Assembly (NCBI RefSeq): GCF_029852145.1 | Contig: NC_079969.1 | Span: forward strand, 18,223,798 to 18,287,797 | Direction: 5' to 3' | Origin: Microplitis mediator | Lineage: Eukaryota; Arthropoda; Insecta; Hymenoptera; Braconidae | DNA length: 64,000 nt | Shown here: positions 24,645-35,430 of the stretch, piece after piece | Numbering within the stretch: the first letter of the stretch is position 1 | Layout of the letters: each line of letters begins with the position of its first letter | Translations under genes and position numbers: made by a program | The notes under the pieces: generated by a model | What the model was told of the DNA's origin: nothing | Seen by the model: only the letters and a program-made list of their open reading frames with translations | Databases searched by the model: none

Positions 24645-25271
24645 TGCTATTAAAAATGTACGGAATAAAACGTCTGCATACCACGCCGTATCATCCGCAA
24701 GCTAACGATCTAGTCGAACGTTTATATCGTCAGCGGAAATCAGCACTTTTGTGTCACCAAGAGTCATGGTATGCCGCATTACCAGCCGTTTTGCTCGGCT
24801 TACGCGCTGCTTGGAAAGACGACATCCTGACGACCCCGGCTGAATTAGTATACGGCGTCAATTGGTTTGCCTGGTGAGTTACTCACCCCCAGTAACAAAA
24901 CTACACGTCACGATATCATTAATACATTAAAACGTCATTTCAATTCATTGGCACCAGCCGAAATGTCGCGTCACGGCAAGCATTCTATTTTCTGTTTCAA
25001 GAACCTTAGTACTTGCAGCCACGTACTGGTACGGAATGGCCAAGTTGAACCATCTTTCTCAGCGCCGTACGAAGGTCCATATCGTGTCATAACCCGACAG
25101 GACAAATATTTCATCGTCGATTTTCGTGGACGACAAATCGCCATTTCAATAGACAGATTGAAGCCGGTTTACGAGGCGAATTCAATCGATACGACGATGT
25201 TAATAACAAACTCCCAGCCAAATAACACAGCAACCGAGACCCAAAAACGCCGAGTCCAGTTTAATATTTAA
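24645..25271 (+). pseudogene. pol: Pol pseudogene, 3' part (integrase core and C-terminus)
   Basis: Continues integrase after the inserted LTR. YHPQANDLVERL contains the catalytic Glu; after a stop/frameshift near 24876 the C-terminal GPY/F-like module follows (APYEGPYRVI, IDRLKPVYE). Ends at 25269-25271. Part of the dead CsRn1-like element. Confidence 0.88.
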
Positions 25272-25421
25272 AAATTTACACGATTAAAATTTTTTTTTAC
25301 TTAAAAGATTTTTTTTTACAAAGTAATGATTCACCACTTTATAATATTCATCCATTTAATTATTTATTTAGTCATATCATTTGTAAATATTCCATTACTT
25401 TAATTATCGTGTATTAGATTT

Positions 25422-25444
25422 AAAAAAAAAAAAAAAAGGAAGTT
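25422..25444 (+). promoter_or_regulatory. Polypurine tract
   Basis: An A-run ending ggaag lies immediately before the 3' LTR, the expected plus-strand primer. Confidence 0.65.
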
Positions 25445-25445
25445 C

Positions 25446-25694
25446 TGTAGCGTTGCTACTAGGTGACGCGATCGATGAAATTCGACAGTTTCCGTCGAAC
25501 ATCGATTTTTTCGTTTATCCATCTCTACCAGAATTCGGGGAGAAAAAGTAATAGAGCGCTGGACTGCATATACGCATCCAAGCATTTTTCCTATGCTGTG
25601 GACTTACAATGACTATGTTAGTTTTGTTTATTTAAATAAAACAATTGTTTAAATTACTTAGTTGGTTTTAGTAATTTATATTATGACCTTAACC
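25446..25694 (+). repeat. 3' LTR of the CsRn1-like element
   Basis: About 249 bp, collinear with 19370-19620 with many substitutions. Followed by TA repeats. Confidence 0.8.
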
Positions 25695-27106
25695 ACTGTA
25701 TATATATATATATATTAGACTGACTCAAAAAAATCGAATAATTTTTTTTTCTTCATTATATCGAAAATAGTGTTGAAAATGACGAAAAAAAAATACTGTG
25801 GAAGTTTGAGCTCTTAATATTAATATTAACAACTGCCGCATCGCGATTTTCTACTTCCCGTTTAAATAACATGGGAAAATTTATTTTTTAAGCTTTGGAA
25901 TTTTGTAGCTCGCGGTGGGACCAATACTTTTGAATGTTCAAGACATATTCTTATGGGAAATTTTACGCTCTACAAAAAAGGTCTCTTATAATTTTTCGAT
26001 ATTTTTATTTCATCAAAAGTAATTCGAAGTTAAAATTAGATTGACGATAAATCTTTACATTATTTAAATTTTTTGACGCAACCATCAACTTTATCCGAAA
26101 ATTTGAGAGGACATTTTTTGTAGAGCATTTTATTTCCTACAACTTATCTCTTAGAAAATTTTCGATATTTCACTTAAGTCGTATGTTATTTGCAATTAAC
26201 TGAAAATTTTCTTAAATAATCTAAAGGCCCGAGGGGTATAAACATGGTGAATTTGCCCCCGAAAGGTATCGGCTTGATACTGCGGGGATTTTTAGGTACT
26301 AATAAGATATTAAGATCCTGAGAGTTTCAGCTTTTGAAACCAATCGGTCTTCGAGAAAAAGCCAAATATGTAAAAATCAGATAAAATGAATATTCTTAGA
26401 GGCTATTTTATCGATTGACTTATACTCGGGATATGTTTCGGGGGTCGATAGTAGCTCCTCGGAAAAAAATTGGGAGCTTGATCGGTCGACAACAACCGCG
26501 GAAAAAATGACTTTTTGGTTTTAATTTCGACTTTTCACGATGTTACGGTTCTGGTACAATTATGAAATAATTTTTTTTGGATTCCTCATCCAATTTCCTA
26601 TAGACTTAAGTGCTTTTAAAAATTTTAAAAAAGGTACGCCATATAGAAAAAAAAATAAAAACCGCTTTTTAAGCAAATATTTACTTTATTTACAGGTTTA
26701 AAGTGTGAATCATTATTTTTCTCGTTTGTATATGTTCTTGAATGTTATTTGCAAAAATATTCTCTGCATCGGCAGTTAAATTTTGTCATATCATATAATA
26801 TCAACTAAAATATTATAAACATTATACACATATAAAACAGGAAATAGATTTTAGTTTGTAAATTATAAATACATAACAACAAATGGAAGATATACTTGAG
26901 GAAAAAAATGTATAATCATATTTTATCAGTCTTCATCACTATCCTCTTCACTCACAGGTGAAATACTGTCTCTATCAAATAATTTGCTAAGTATTTCAGC
27001 AGGCCTTAAAATCTTTGTTAAATATCTCCCGTGTGATCAATAGTAAACAACAGCAGCAACATGAGAGCAACATCCAATTGTTCTCAGACCATTTGCACAC
27101 TCACAA

Positions 27107-27520
27107 CTATGCCTCAATATGCTTTTTGGACCAATAGCATTTTTTTTTATACTCAATAAAACATCTATAAACCTTTCTATTAATGTGTCTGGATTGAACT
27201 TGAATTTTGAGTAAATTTGACTGTTCTTTCACATATTGAATAGTGAGATTACCTGTTTCATCAAGCATTTCTGCTAAATAGGAAACGGCCTGTTTCAATT
27301 GATAAGAACCAGTGAAAAAAATACGCAGATCATTTTCTGTCATTTCTGGAAAGTCTTCAAGAGTTTCAGATGAAATTGTTTGAAACGGCAATTTTTTTCG
27401 CTGCCAGCCATTTTTTTGAACGTCTTCAGCTAACGTATTTACTACGGTATTTTGCAATTTCATTGTTTCGAAGACTTCATCCAAAAACTCTGAGTCGGAA
27501 GTAAGACGCTTACTATACAT
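27107..27520 (-). pseudogene. SWIM zinc-finger transposon protein, C-terminal fragment (left arm and spacer)
   Basis: Open from 27520 to 27107 (137 codons). The spacer half contributes sequence present once; from 27299 on the frame lies in the left palindrome arm. Motifs GSYQLKQAVSYLAE and QSRHINRKVYRCFIEY are typical of C-termini of arthropod transposon proteins that end in a SWIM finger (CxC...CxH). One extra base in an A-run relative to the right arm shifts the frame before the finger, ending the ORF early. Only the 3' part of the original gene is here. Which DNA-transposon superfamily it came from is not clear. Confidence 0.7.
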
Positions 27521-27521
27521 A

Positions 27522-27893
27522 TTGAAACAGGCTGTTTCCTATTTAGCAGAAATGCTTGATGAAACATGTAATCTCACTATTCAATATGTGAAAGAACAGT
27601 CAAATATACTCAAAATTCAAGTTCAATCCAGACACATTAATAGAAAGGTTTATAGATGTTTTATTGAGTATAAAAAAAATTCTATTGGTCCAAAAAGCAT
27701 ATTGAGGCATAGTTGTGAGTGTGCAAATGGTCTGAGAACAATTGGATGTTGCTCTCATGTTGCTGCTGTTGTTTACTATTGATCACACGGGAGATATTTA
27801 ACAAAGATTTTAAGGCCTGCTGAAATACTTAGCAAATTATTTGATAGAGACAGTATTTCACCTGTGATTGAAGAGGATAGTGATAAAGACTGA
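27522..27893 (+). pseudogene. SWIM zinc-finger fragment (right arm)
   Basis: Inverted copy of the left-arm gene end, open from 27522 through the SWIM pattern CECANGLRTIGCCSH to a stop at 27780-27782 after VVYY. The family normally continues here; the following codons up to 27893 still read as the acidic tail (SPVIEEDSDKD) after that stop. The same stop is present in the left arm, so the damage predates the inverted duplication or was spread by gene conversion. No start or N-terminal domain; non-functional. Confidence 0.7.
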
Positions 27894-29103
27894 TAAAATA
27901 TGATTATACATTTTTTTCCTCAAGTATATCTTCCATTTGTTGTTATGTATTTATAATTTACAAACTAAAATCTATTTCCTGTTTTATATGTGTATAATGT
28001 TTATAATATTTTAGTTGATATTATATGATATGACAAAATTTAACTGCTGATGCAGAGAATATTTTTGCAAATAACATTCAAGAACATATACAAACGAGAA
28101 AAATAATGATTCACACTTTAAACCTGTAAATAAAGTAAATATTTGCTTAAAAAGCGGTTTTTATTTTTTTTTCTATATGGCGTACCTTTTTTAAAATTTT
28201 TAAAAGCACTTAAGTCTATAGGAAATTGGATGAGGAATCCAAAAAAAATTATTTCATAATTGTACCAGAACCGTAACATCGTGAAAAGTCGAAATTAAAA
28301 CCAAAAAGTCATTTTTTCCGCGGTTGTTGTCGACCGATCAAGCTCCCAATTTTTTTCCGAGGAGCTACTATCGACCCCCGAAACATATCCCGAGTATAAG
28401 TCAATCGATGAAATAGTCTCTAAGAATATTCATTTTATCTGATTTTTACATATTTGGCTTTTTCTCGAAGACCGATTGGTTTCAAAAGCTGAAACTCTCA
28501 GGATCTTAATATCTTATTAGTACCTAAAAATCCCTGCAGTATCAAGCCGATACCTTTCGGGGGCAAATTCACCATGCTTATACCCCTAGGGCCTTTAGAT
28601 TATTTAAGAAAATTTTCAGTTAATTGCAAATAACATACGACTTAAGTGAAATATCGAAAATTTTCTAAGAGATAAGTTGTAGGAAATAAAATGCTCTACA
28701 AAAAATGTCCTCTCAAATTTTCGGATAAAGTTGATGGTTGCGTCAAAAAATTTAAATAATGTAAAGATTTATCGTCAATCTAATTTTAACTTCGAATTAC
28801 TTTTGATGAAATAAAAATATCGAAAAATTATAAGAGACCTTTTTTGTAGAGCGTAAAATTTCCCATAAGAATATGTCTTGAACATTCAAAAGTATTGGTC
28901 CCACCGCGAGCTACAAAATTCCAAAGCTTAAAAAATAAATTTTCCCATGTTATTTAAACGGGAAATAGAAAATCGCGATGCGGCAGTTGTTAATATTAAT
29001 ATTAAGAACTCAAACTTTCACAGTATTTTTTTTTCGTCATTTCCAACAATATGTTCGATATAATGAAGAAAAAAAAATTAGTCGATTTTTTGAATCAGTC
29101 TAA

Positions 29104-30531
29104 TTTTTATATATCTTAGGGTGGCGCAAAAAAAACTGACTATTTTTTTTTTTCCATTTCGCATGAAAATTTGTTGGTTTAAGATGTTTTAAAAAGCCTC
29201 TCCACAAATCAGCTCGATAAAAAATTTTTAAGAGGTCGCTCACGAATTTTGAAAATTTCAAAAATGATCGAAATTCGGATTTTTATTAAAATTTTTTTTT
29301 TTTTTCTCGTGGCAGCAATAGTTTTTATTTGTGAAATCATGACTAAGCTTAAAATTTCAGCCCAAAATTTAAATATTTAAACGGCGCTCAAGAATTTCGA
29401 ATATTAACTGATAATATGTACCGATTAGTTTGAATTAGTTTTTATAACTTAATTATTGTCATTTCACTTAAATATAACTTTTGCATAACTAAAAATATGC
29501 AGGACAGTCTAAAACAATACAATTTGGTAAGTTTTAAATAAGTGAAAAAATACTGGTACACAATTTTAGGAATTTTTTTTGACAATGATAAATCATTGCA
29601 GATACAACAAAAAAAAAATTTTGAAAAAAAAAATTTTTGAAAAAAAAAATTTTGAAAAAAAAAAAAAAATTTTTGAAAAATTTTTTTTTTTCAATTTTTT
29701 TCGATAATCGATCTCTTTGATCAAAGAAATGAAGATTATCGGTAGTAAAAAAACATTTTCAAATCGAAAAAATGAACAAAAATCGAGAAACTACCAATTA
29801 TGGTGATTTTTGACAAAATCGATAAATTTAAAGCTTCGGGGCACTGAGAAAGAAAAATCGCAGCGATTTGAAATTTTCAGGGTTTTTTCAGGACACTTTA
29901 AGGTTGAAAAAAAGTCGAAGATATCCTTTGTTCATCCGTTATATCCAAAGTTATAGCAAGATTTCCGAATATCCTTAAATTTGTGAATTTTTGACCTGTT
30001 TTTTACCAAACAATATCGCTTTGAAAAAAATTTTTCTATCAAATGCCACTAATTTTGCCTTATAGAGAATGTTTTCCAGTTTTTAAAACCCTGCTTCCAT
30101 TCTCTGTACGACCAATACATCCGGAGTTATTGATTATCAAAGCCAAAATGGACTTTTTTGCTTTGATCAATGATAACTCGGCGCCAAATCGTCGTAGAGA
30201 CTTTTTAAGGCCACCAAATTAAAAGGCGTAAAATTTCCGAGAAAAGTCAGACAGTCGGATTATTCAAAAAAATTTATTGTCGCCCATAGAGGTATTGAAA
30301 GACCAGCAAAAATTTTGAAAATTTTTTTTTCGTTTGTTTTCTTATGATTACTCCGGAACCGTACATGATAAAAAATTTTAAGGTCCAGATCTGAAAACTA
30401 GAAACTTTAGGCTACAATTTGCATTTTTTTTTTTTTTATACGACCATTTTTCACCGAGTTACAGCATGTTGAAAATCACCTAAAAATTTCGGATTTTTTT
30501 TCTATCCCTTAATTTCTGTGACCAGTGTATA
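29104..30531. repeat. AT-rich interspersed repeat with one mariner-like end
   Basis: The right end (complement CACTGGTCACAGAAATTAAG) and the adjoining 200 bp resemble the arms at 14513-16128, next to TA repeats. The left end (gggtggcgcaaaaaaaactg) does not match it, so this is a truncated or composite element. A run of A/T blocks of the form tttgaaaaaaaaaatt lies at 29605-29700. No gene. Confidence 0.5.
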
Positions 30532-30699
30532 TATATATAAATATGTATATAAACATACATATATAAATTTTTTAACGAATGGTATTTTTGAACTCTACTC
30601 AACTAATTATGATAGTTTATGACAAAATTCCTTGAAAAATCGACCATGAGGACAAATACAATAGTTAGATTTATAAAAAATCTACCTAAAAATGGTAAA

Positions 30700-31040
30700 C
30701 ATCGAAAAATTGTTTGATTATTTCTAAAAATCTACAAAAAAACAATGAAGATAGGTTGCAAAAATTTTCTTGTATTTTTTTTCAAAAAGTACATTTAAAA
30801 ACAAAAATTTTGAACAAAAAACAACGTCCCAATCAGTCGAATTTTGTGAAAGTTATAGCTACTAAAATAAAAAAAAAACATTTTTTTGAAAAATTTATAT
30901 CTTTTTTTCGGTTGGGTGAAAAAATTAGAAAAAATTATGAGACACGTTTCTGATGAGGTAGAAAAAGCGAAAAAATTTTCAGCCAAATCTAAAAGGGTCG
31001 GGTTCAAAAGTGGTCGATTTGGCGTGGAATGCCCCATATG
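30700..31040. repeat. Fragment of the 1-4595 / 16365 foldback family
   Basis: Inverted relative of the block at 357-600, ending ggcgtggaatgcccc. Coding appearance is a by-product of repeat sequence. 31041-31257 shows nothing recognisable. Confidence 0.6.
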
Positions 31041-31257
31041 TATTTATTAGAATGTAGTGAAACTTTACCTCTCGGTTTTGAGATTGCCCTTAAAATGCCG
31101 TAAATATTCGGCATTTATGCGCATGCCGTAAATTTACCGTTATATTTTGGTATTATTATAGTTAGAGTGGCCAGTTTTTTTAATATAGTTATGCAGTATA
31201 TTTAGTGTACTTGAACTGTAGAGTTCCCAGAATACTACAGTAAAATTACTATAAAAT

Positions 31258-31918
31258 ATCGGTCTATCGGTTGACCCTGCGGGCCAGCCCCAAAACTTCC
31301 CGCTGTTTTCGAGCTCCTTGAGCTCGAAAATACTTTTGAATGCCGTTCTTTTCGAAAAAGTTGTTTTTAATCATTTTTTCTCAAACAATATATCTCAAAC
31401 GGATTGACCGATTAAGACGGCTGAGGCGGCAATCGACACGTTTTATTGAGTTTTAGAACTGATCGAATTTTAGAATTGATCAATCAAGCCATTTCTGAAA
31501 AATTTTTAAAAAACTGAAAAAATCGGCGCGTTTTCTTGAATTATAGAGCTGATTAAATTTTGAAATTGATCGGATGAGTCACTTCAAAGATGATCGAAAA
31601 AAACCGTTTTTCATCATTTCTTTCGCCAACGAAATCTCTCGAACAAATTAACCGATTGAGATGTTTGAGGTGGCATTCTACGCGGCTTATAAAGTTTTAG
31701 AGCTGATTAGATTTTGAAGTTGATCGTTTAAGTCGTTTCTGAGAAATTACGAAAAAACTAAGGAAAAAATTTTTTTTTTTTTCGTAATTCGCCAATATTT
31801 TCGAGTCTACTTGATCGAATGATCTGCAATTTTCAGGAAAGTTGATGGCCAACAAGCTCTTTCGATTGCCGCCTTAACAATCTTAATCTGTTCGTTAGTT
31901 AAAAAGTTACAAAGAGTT

Positions 31919-31998
<80 letters not shown>

Positions 31999-32152
31999 TA
32001 CACTCGGACATCCTTCTGAAAATAGTCAGAATAGCTTCCTAGGACCTCAAAACGTCGATATCTGATAAAAACTCCATTTTCGAAAATCGGGGTGAAACCA
32101 ATAATATCCCGAATTTTTGGAAACTAACAATTTTCTTAGCAGGAAGTTAATA
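31258..32152. repeat. AACTTCCCGC-type interspersed repeat, copy 2
   Basis: Collinear with 5462-6609, with an uninterrupted CA microsatellite (about 31926-31994) and no MITE. Ends near agcaggaagtta. No gene. Confidence 0.75.
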
Positions 32153-32163
32153 ATGATAATAAC

Positions 32164-32173
32164 AACAACAGTA
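32164..32173. repeat. Target-site duplication, left copy
   Basis: AACAACAGTA, repeated exactly at 32921-32930, flanks the hammerhead element. Confidence 0.75.
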
Positions 32174-32268
32174 TTTTTTTTTTTTTTTTTTTTTAAGGGA
32201 TCAAGGCTTTTCTGGTCCCGTTTATAGACTTTTTAGATTAAATTCATCGTATTAATAAATACATGGGG

Positions 32269-32288
32269 ACTAACCCCCCTGTGTTAGT
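32269..32288 (-). ncRNA. Stem-loop downstream of hammerhead A
   Basis: On the minus strand ACTAAC pairs with GTTAGT around the loop ACAGGGGG, 62 bases after the ribozyme. The copy at 32722-32741 is identical; the copy at 48331-48350 has paired changes. Confidence 0.65.
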
Positions 32289-32350
32289 ACGCACTGTAAT
32301 AAATACATTTATTGAATAAAATCAAATTTTGAATTTACTATATTTTAAAA

Positions 32351-32422
32351 ACGGTTTCGCCCCGAATATCCTTGCTGGGCTCATCAGTAAAGTTGATGCA
32401 AGTATATTCTACTTTAGACCGT
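32351..32422 (-). ncRNA. Type III hammerhead ribozyme, copy A
   Basis: A complete 72-nt hammerhead core. Stem III ACGGU/ACCGU (5 bp, open end); cleavage triplet GUC; stem I UAAAGU/ACUUUA (6 bp) closed by a 17-nt loop; core CUGAUGA; stem II GCCC/GGGC with a 14-nt loop; core GAA. All invariant bases are present. The predicted cut lies between 32417 and 32416 on the minus strand. Loops I and II are complementary over 12 bases except for one change in this copy (loop II GCAAGGAUAUUC), so a loop-loop contact is possible. The same 12 bases could instead form a competing hairpin. Confidence 0.88.
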
Positions 32423-32721
32423 ATAAATGATGTTAAATTTGAGAATTAAAATTGAAAATTTAAATAAAATTTGGAACAAAATGGAATAAAATTGAAAAAA
32501 ATTATGACGAATTTATCATATGATGATGTTCGAGCAAAGATTCCAATTTTGCTATCATATTTTAGAAAAATTCTATATGATTTATAGCCTAGTATTATTC
32601 TATTTAAAGTGATTTTACTGAAATGACCAGGGTTTTTATTTTTTGTTAAGGAATCAAGGCTTTTCTGGTCCCGTTTATAGACTTTTTAGATTAAATTCAT
32701 CGTATTAATAAATACATGTGG

Positions 32722-32741
32722 ACTAACCCCCCTGTGTTAGT
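32722..32741 (-). ncRNA. Stem-loop downstream of hammerhead B
   Basis: Same ACTAAC/GTTAGT hairpin as at 32269-32288, in the second partial unit. Confidence 0.6.
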
Positions 32742-32803
32742 ACGCACTGTAATAAATACATTTATTGAATAAAATCGAATTTTGAATTTACTATATTTTA
32801 AAA

Positions 32804-32875
32804 ACGGTTTCGCCCCGAATATACTTGCTGGGCTCATCAGTAAAGTTGATGCAAGTATATTCTACTTTAGACCGT
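32804..32875 (-). ncRNA. Type III hammerhead ribozyme, copy B
   Basis: Same 72-nt structure as copy A with no deviation in stems or core. Loop I GAAUAUACUUGC and loop II GCAAGUAUAUUC are perfectly complementary over 12 bases. The predicted cut lies between 32870 and 32869, exactly 453 nt upstream of the site in copy A. Confidence 0.92.
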
Positions 32876-32920
32876 TCAAATACGGTCCAAAGTAGAATAT
32901 ACATGCAAAAAAAAAAATAA

Positions 32921-32930
32921 AACAACAGTA
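32921..32930. repeat. Target-site duplication, right copy
   Basis: AACAACAGTA, identical to 32164-32173. Confidence 0.75.
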
Positions 32931-33450
32931 ATAATAGTATAATTTTATTTTTAATTCATATCAGCAAAATTTGCTACAAATTGAGACCACACTATAAAAA
33001 TGATACTATCACACGGTTTCAAAACCTCTGCGAGGATTTTAAATTGATAAAAAATCAATTTGAAATGACATCAATTTTTTCGAAGTGGCCTTATTGGGAA
33101 TAATTTATTAAATATTACATAATTGTCCAAACCCGAGGCAATAAAAGAATTTCAAATTATTTACCGAGGCATGAAGAAAATGACGGTAAGGATAATCATT
33201 CGTTTTAATTTAACTGTTCTATTAATATAATAATAATTTTTTTTTCTTTTCATTAGGTACCAAACAGCTATTGCATCGGTGCAAGTTATTGAATGTAGCC
33301 ATTTCATTGGTTGTTATGAGTGCTGGTCACGTGGGTAATGGTTACATGGGATGAAAAGCTGTACATTATGCAGAATTCAATATTCTCATATAACATTATT
33401 TTTAAAAAATCTGTAAAATATTTAAAAAAAATAAATTTAATATAAAATTT
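32931..33450. other. Unassigned AT-rich DNA
   Basis: No gene, tandem repeat or terminal repeat recognised. Confidence 0.4.
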
Positions 33451-33790
33451 TTAGAGTTGATTAGATTTTGGAGTCGATCGTTTAAGTCGTTTCTGAGATA
33501 TCAATAAAAAACTAAAAAAAAAATCTTTTTTTTTTTTTGTAATTCGCTAATATTTTCGAGTCTACTCGATCGAATGATCTAAATTTTCAAGAAAGTTGAT
33601 GGCCAACAAGCTCTTTCGATTGCCACCTTAACCATCCAAATCTGTTCATTATTTAAAAAGTTACAAAGAGTTTACATACATACACGCACACACACACACA
33701 CACATACGGACACTCGACATCATTTTGAAAATAATCAGAATAGCTTCCTAGGACCTCAAAACGTCGACATCTGACGAGTTTAGTTATGAA
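33451..33790. repeat. AACTTCCCGC-type repeat, truncated copy 3
   Basis: Matches about 31680-32060 of copy 2, with a short CA tract (about 33684-33704). Both ends are missing. Confidence 0.7.
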
Positions 33791-34683
33791 AATGTTTTTT
33801 TGTACGAATTTTTTTTTTATAGTAATTTTTTTTTAGTTATCTTTATAATTACATCTTTTTATTTATAGTAATTATTTTTTATTAACTTTTTAATTTAGTT
33901 TTTTTTAAGTGTAAATATTTCCAAATAGACATAGAAATAATTTATAAATTTTTAAATATTGACCATATTTTATTTAGTAATTGAAAAATCTAGAGATTTT
34001 TTTATAGGGACTTATTTTTATTCACTTATTTTACAATACATATTTTTAATTTTACATTTTATTAATATACATATATTTTTAAATTTTGAATTTTTTTTTT
34101 ACAATTTATTATTTTTATATTTTTCCATTTGTATAAAAAAATAATACGTTTGATCATTTTTAAAGATATTTTTATTTCCGATGCTATACTGCCCAACGAG
34201 AATTAATGGCCAGCATTATATTTGAATTGCCCGCGTAAGGGTTCATTTTCGAATTCCGCGAAGGGTCATTTCGATCGAACAGATGAATCGCGATGGGACA
34301 TCACACCGAAAAAAATTAATGGCGAGCATTGCATAATCTATACCTATATATAGTATTTTACTTTAAAAGTAAAAAGTATTAATTATTTACGTGTCACTAC
34401 TACTTTTCCTTAAATGGTATTTCTTTGCTTATCAATTGTTTAAAATAATTCCTGCAAATTATCATCGTCATAGGGAGGTACATTTTATTTCAGTCTGTCA
34501 GGTAATTAATGGTTTCAGTATTACATTTAATTTTATAGTATCAAACTTTATTTTATTCGATTATTATAAATTGGATTTCGAATGAAACTAGAAATAGCAG
34601 TACGAAATTTTTTTCAATTTTAATTATGATGCTATTTCCCATTATTTTTTACATAGATATTTCATTTAATTTTTTTAATAAGA
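33791..34683. other. Unassigned, extremely AT-rich DNA
   Basis: Mostly T/A runs. A less AT-rich patch at 34190-34330 shows no convincing reading frame. Confidence 0.4.
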
Positions 34684-34685
34684 TA

Positions 34686-35359
34686 AAAGCCCCCATACCC
34701 ACTCACTTTCCATTGGAGTGAGATTAAATCACTCAATATAAATGATCAAATAAAATTGAAAACCATATACTTTTTGTAATCATTTTTTGAAGTTTCGAGT
34801 ATTAGAATAAAATTTTAGTTTGGAAAATAATGTTTATGATTAGTTATTATTAATTTTATAAATATAAATAAAGGTCCTTGGTCCCATAGTTGCTCACTAA
34901 AAGTTGTGATGTACCATTACTTGATCAACACATGGTCCTATAGTCGCTGAGATAATTATTAATTAAACTATGATAAGTTTATTGATTTGGAAAATAATCT
35001 ATAAATTACATTACTTGATTCTTTCATAATATAACATTTTTATGAATTTTAGAAACATATCTAATAAGACATTGTTATAACTTCTAAAAAATTTGCCGTA
35101 ACCTAAATTTAATCTAAAGAATGAACGTTAAAGTAAAAAATGCCCGGCTGAGCGCAAATTTGAAAACAGTCACTTAATTTAAAGTTATAATCTATTATAA
35201 AATAATTTGATACATCATATTTTAACATATTTAAATTCACAAATAACTATTTATCAATAAAAATTTTTTTAGTTGAAATTTTTCGTTATAAAAATTATAA
35301 AAAATGCATTAAACAGTTAAAGTGAGCAATTAATAATACTGAGCGGGTATAGGGGCTTT
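34686..35359. mobile_element. MITE with 20-bp ends and TA duplication
   Basis: AAAGCCCCCATACCCACTCA at the left and its near-complement (TGAGCGGGTATAGGGGCTTT) at the right, with TA on both sides (34684-34685, 35360-35361). 674 bp, no ORF. Confidence 0.75.
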
Positions 35360-35430
35360 TACCTTACATAAGTTCTCAATTATTTGATGTTTCCCGTATC
35401 ATTCATCTCGAATTAGTTCTTTGTTATTAT

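Larger units (their letters stand above)
19370..25694 (+). mobile_element. Decayed Ty3/gypsy element, CsRn1/Kabuki-like
   Basis: About 250-bp LTRs at 19370-19620 and 25446-25694 (TGTAGCG...AACCA, many differences between them, so old). A tRNA-Trp type primer site follows at 19627, and an A-rich polypurine tract precedes the 3' LTR. The tRNA-Trp primer, short LTRs and a Gag ending CWYHYKHGKNARSC without a classic zinc knuckle point to the CsRn1 clade. Gag is mostly missing, pol has several stops, and integrase is split by a 1.8 kb solo LTR. Confidence 0.88.
25716..29101. mobile_element. 3.4 kb foldback element with captured SWIM-finger gene ends
   Basis: Two arms of about 1.58 kb (25716-27299 and 27521-29101) are inverted copies, only a few percent different in the parts compared. 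A 221-bp unique spacer separates them. Ends are GACTGACTCAAAAAAATCGA and its near-complement; TA lies on each side. The tip resembles that of 4661-6640, and the outer 150 bp matches 5300-5452. Each arm carries the same 3' piece of a transposon-type gene. No complete transposase is present. Confidence 0.85.
32174..32920 (-). mobile_element. Hammerhead-ribozyme retroelement (retrozyme-like), about 1.5 units
   Basis: Flanked by the 10-bp duplication AACAACAGTA. On the minus strand it ends in a 21-base poly(A) (T-run 32174-32194). A 453-bp unit is present once fully (32195-32647) and again for its first 228 bp (32648-32875). Each copy holds one hammerhead ribozyme, so the two cleavage sites are one unit apart and would release a 453-nt RNA. 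The poly(A) begins where the unit has an A-rich stretch. At the 5' end a 25-bp inverted piece of the ribozyme start (32882-32906) is followed by an A-run, perhaps a 5' inversion. There is no ORF, so it is non-autonomous; tail and duplication point to LINE-type reverse transcription. Confidence 0.8.

Noticed and set aside
29600..29700. A/T hairpins as regulatory structure
   Set aside because: Low-complexity A and T runs pair trivially.
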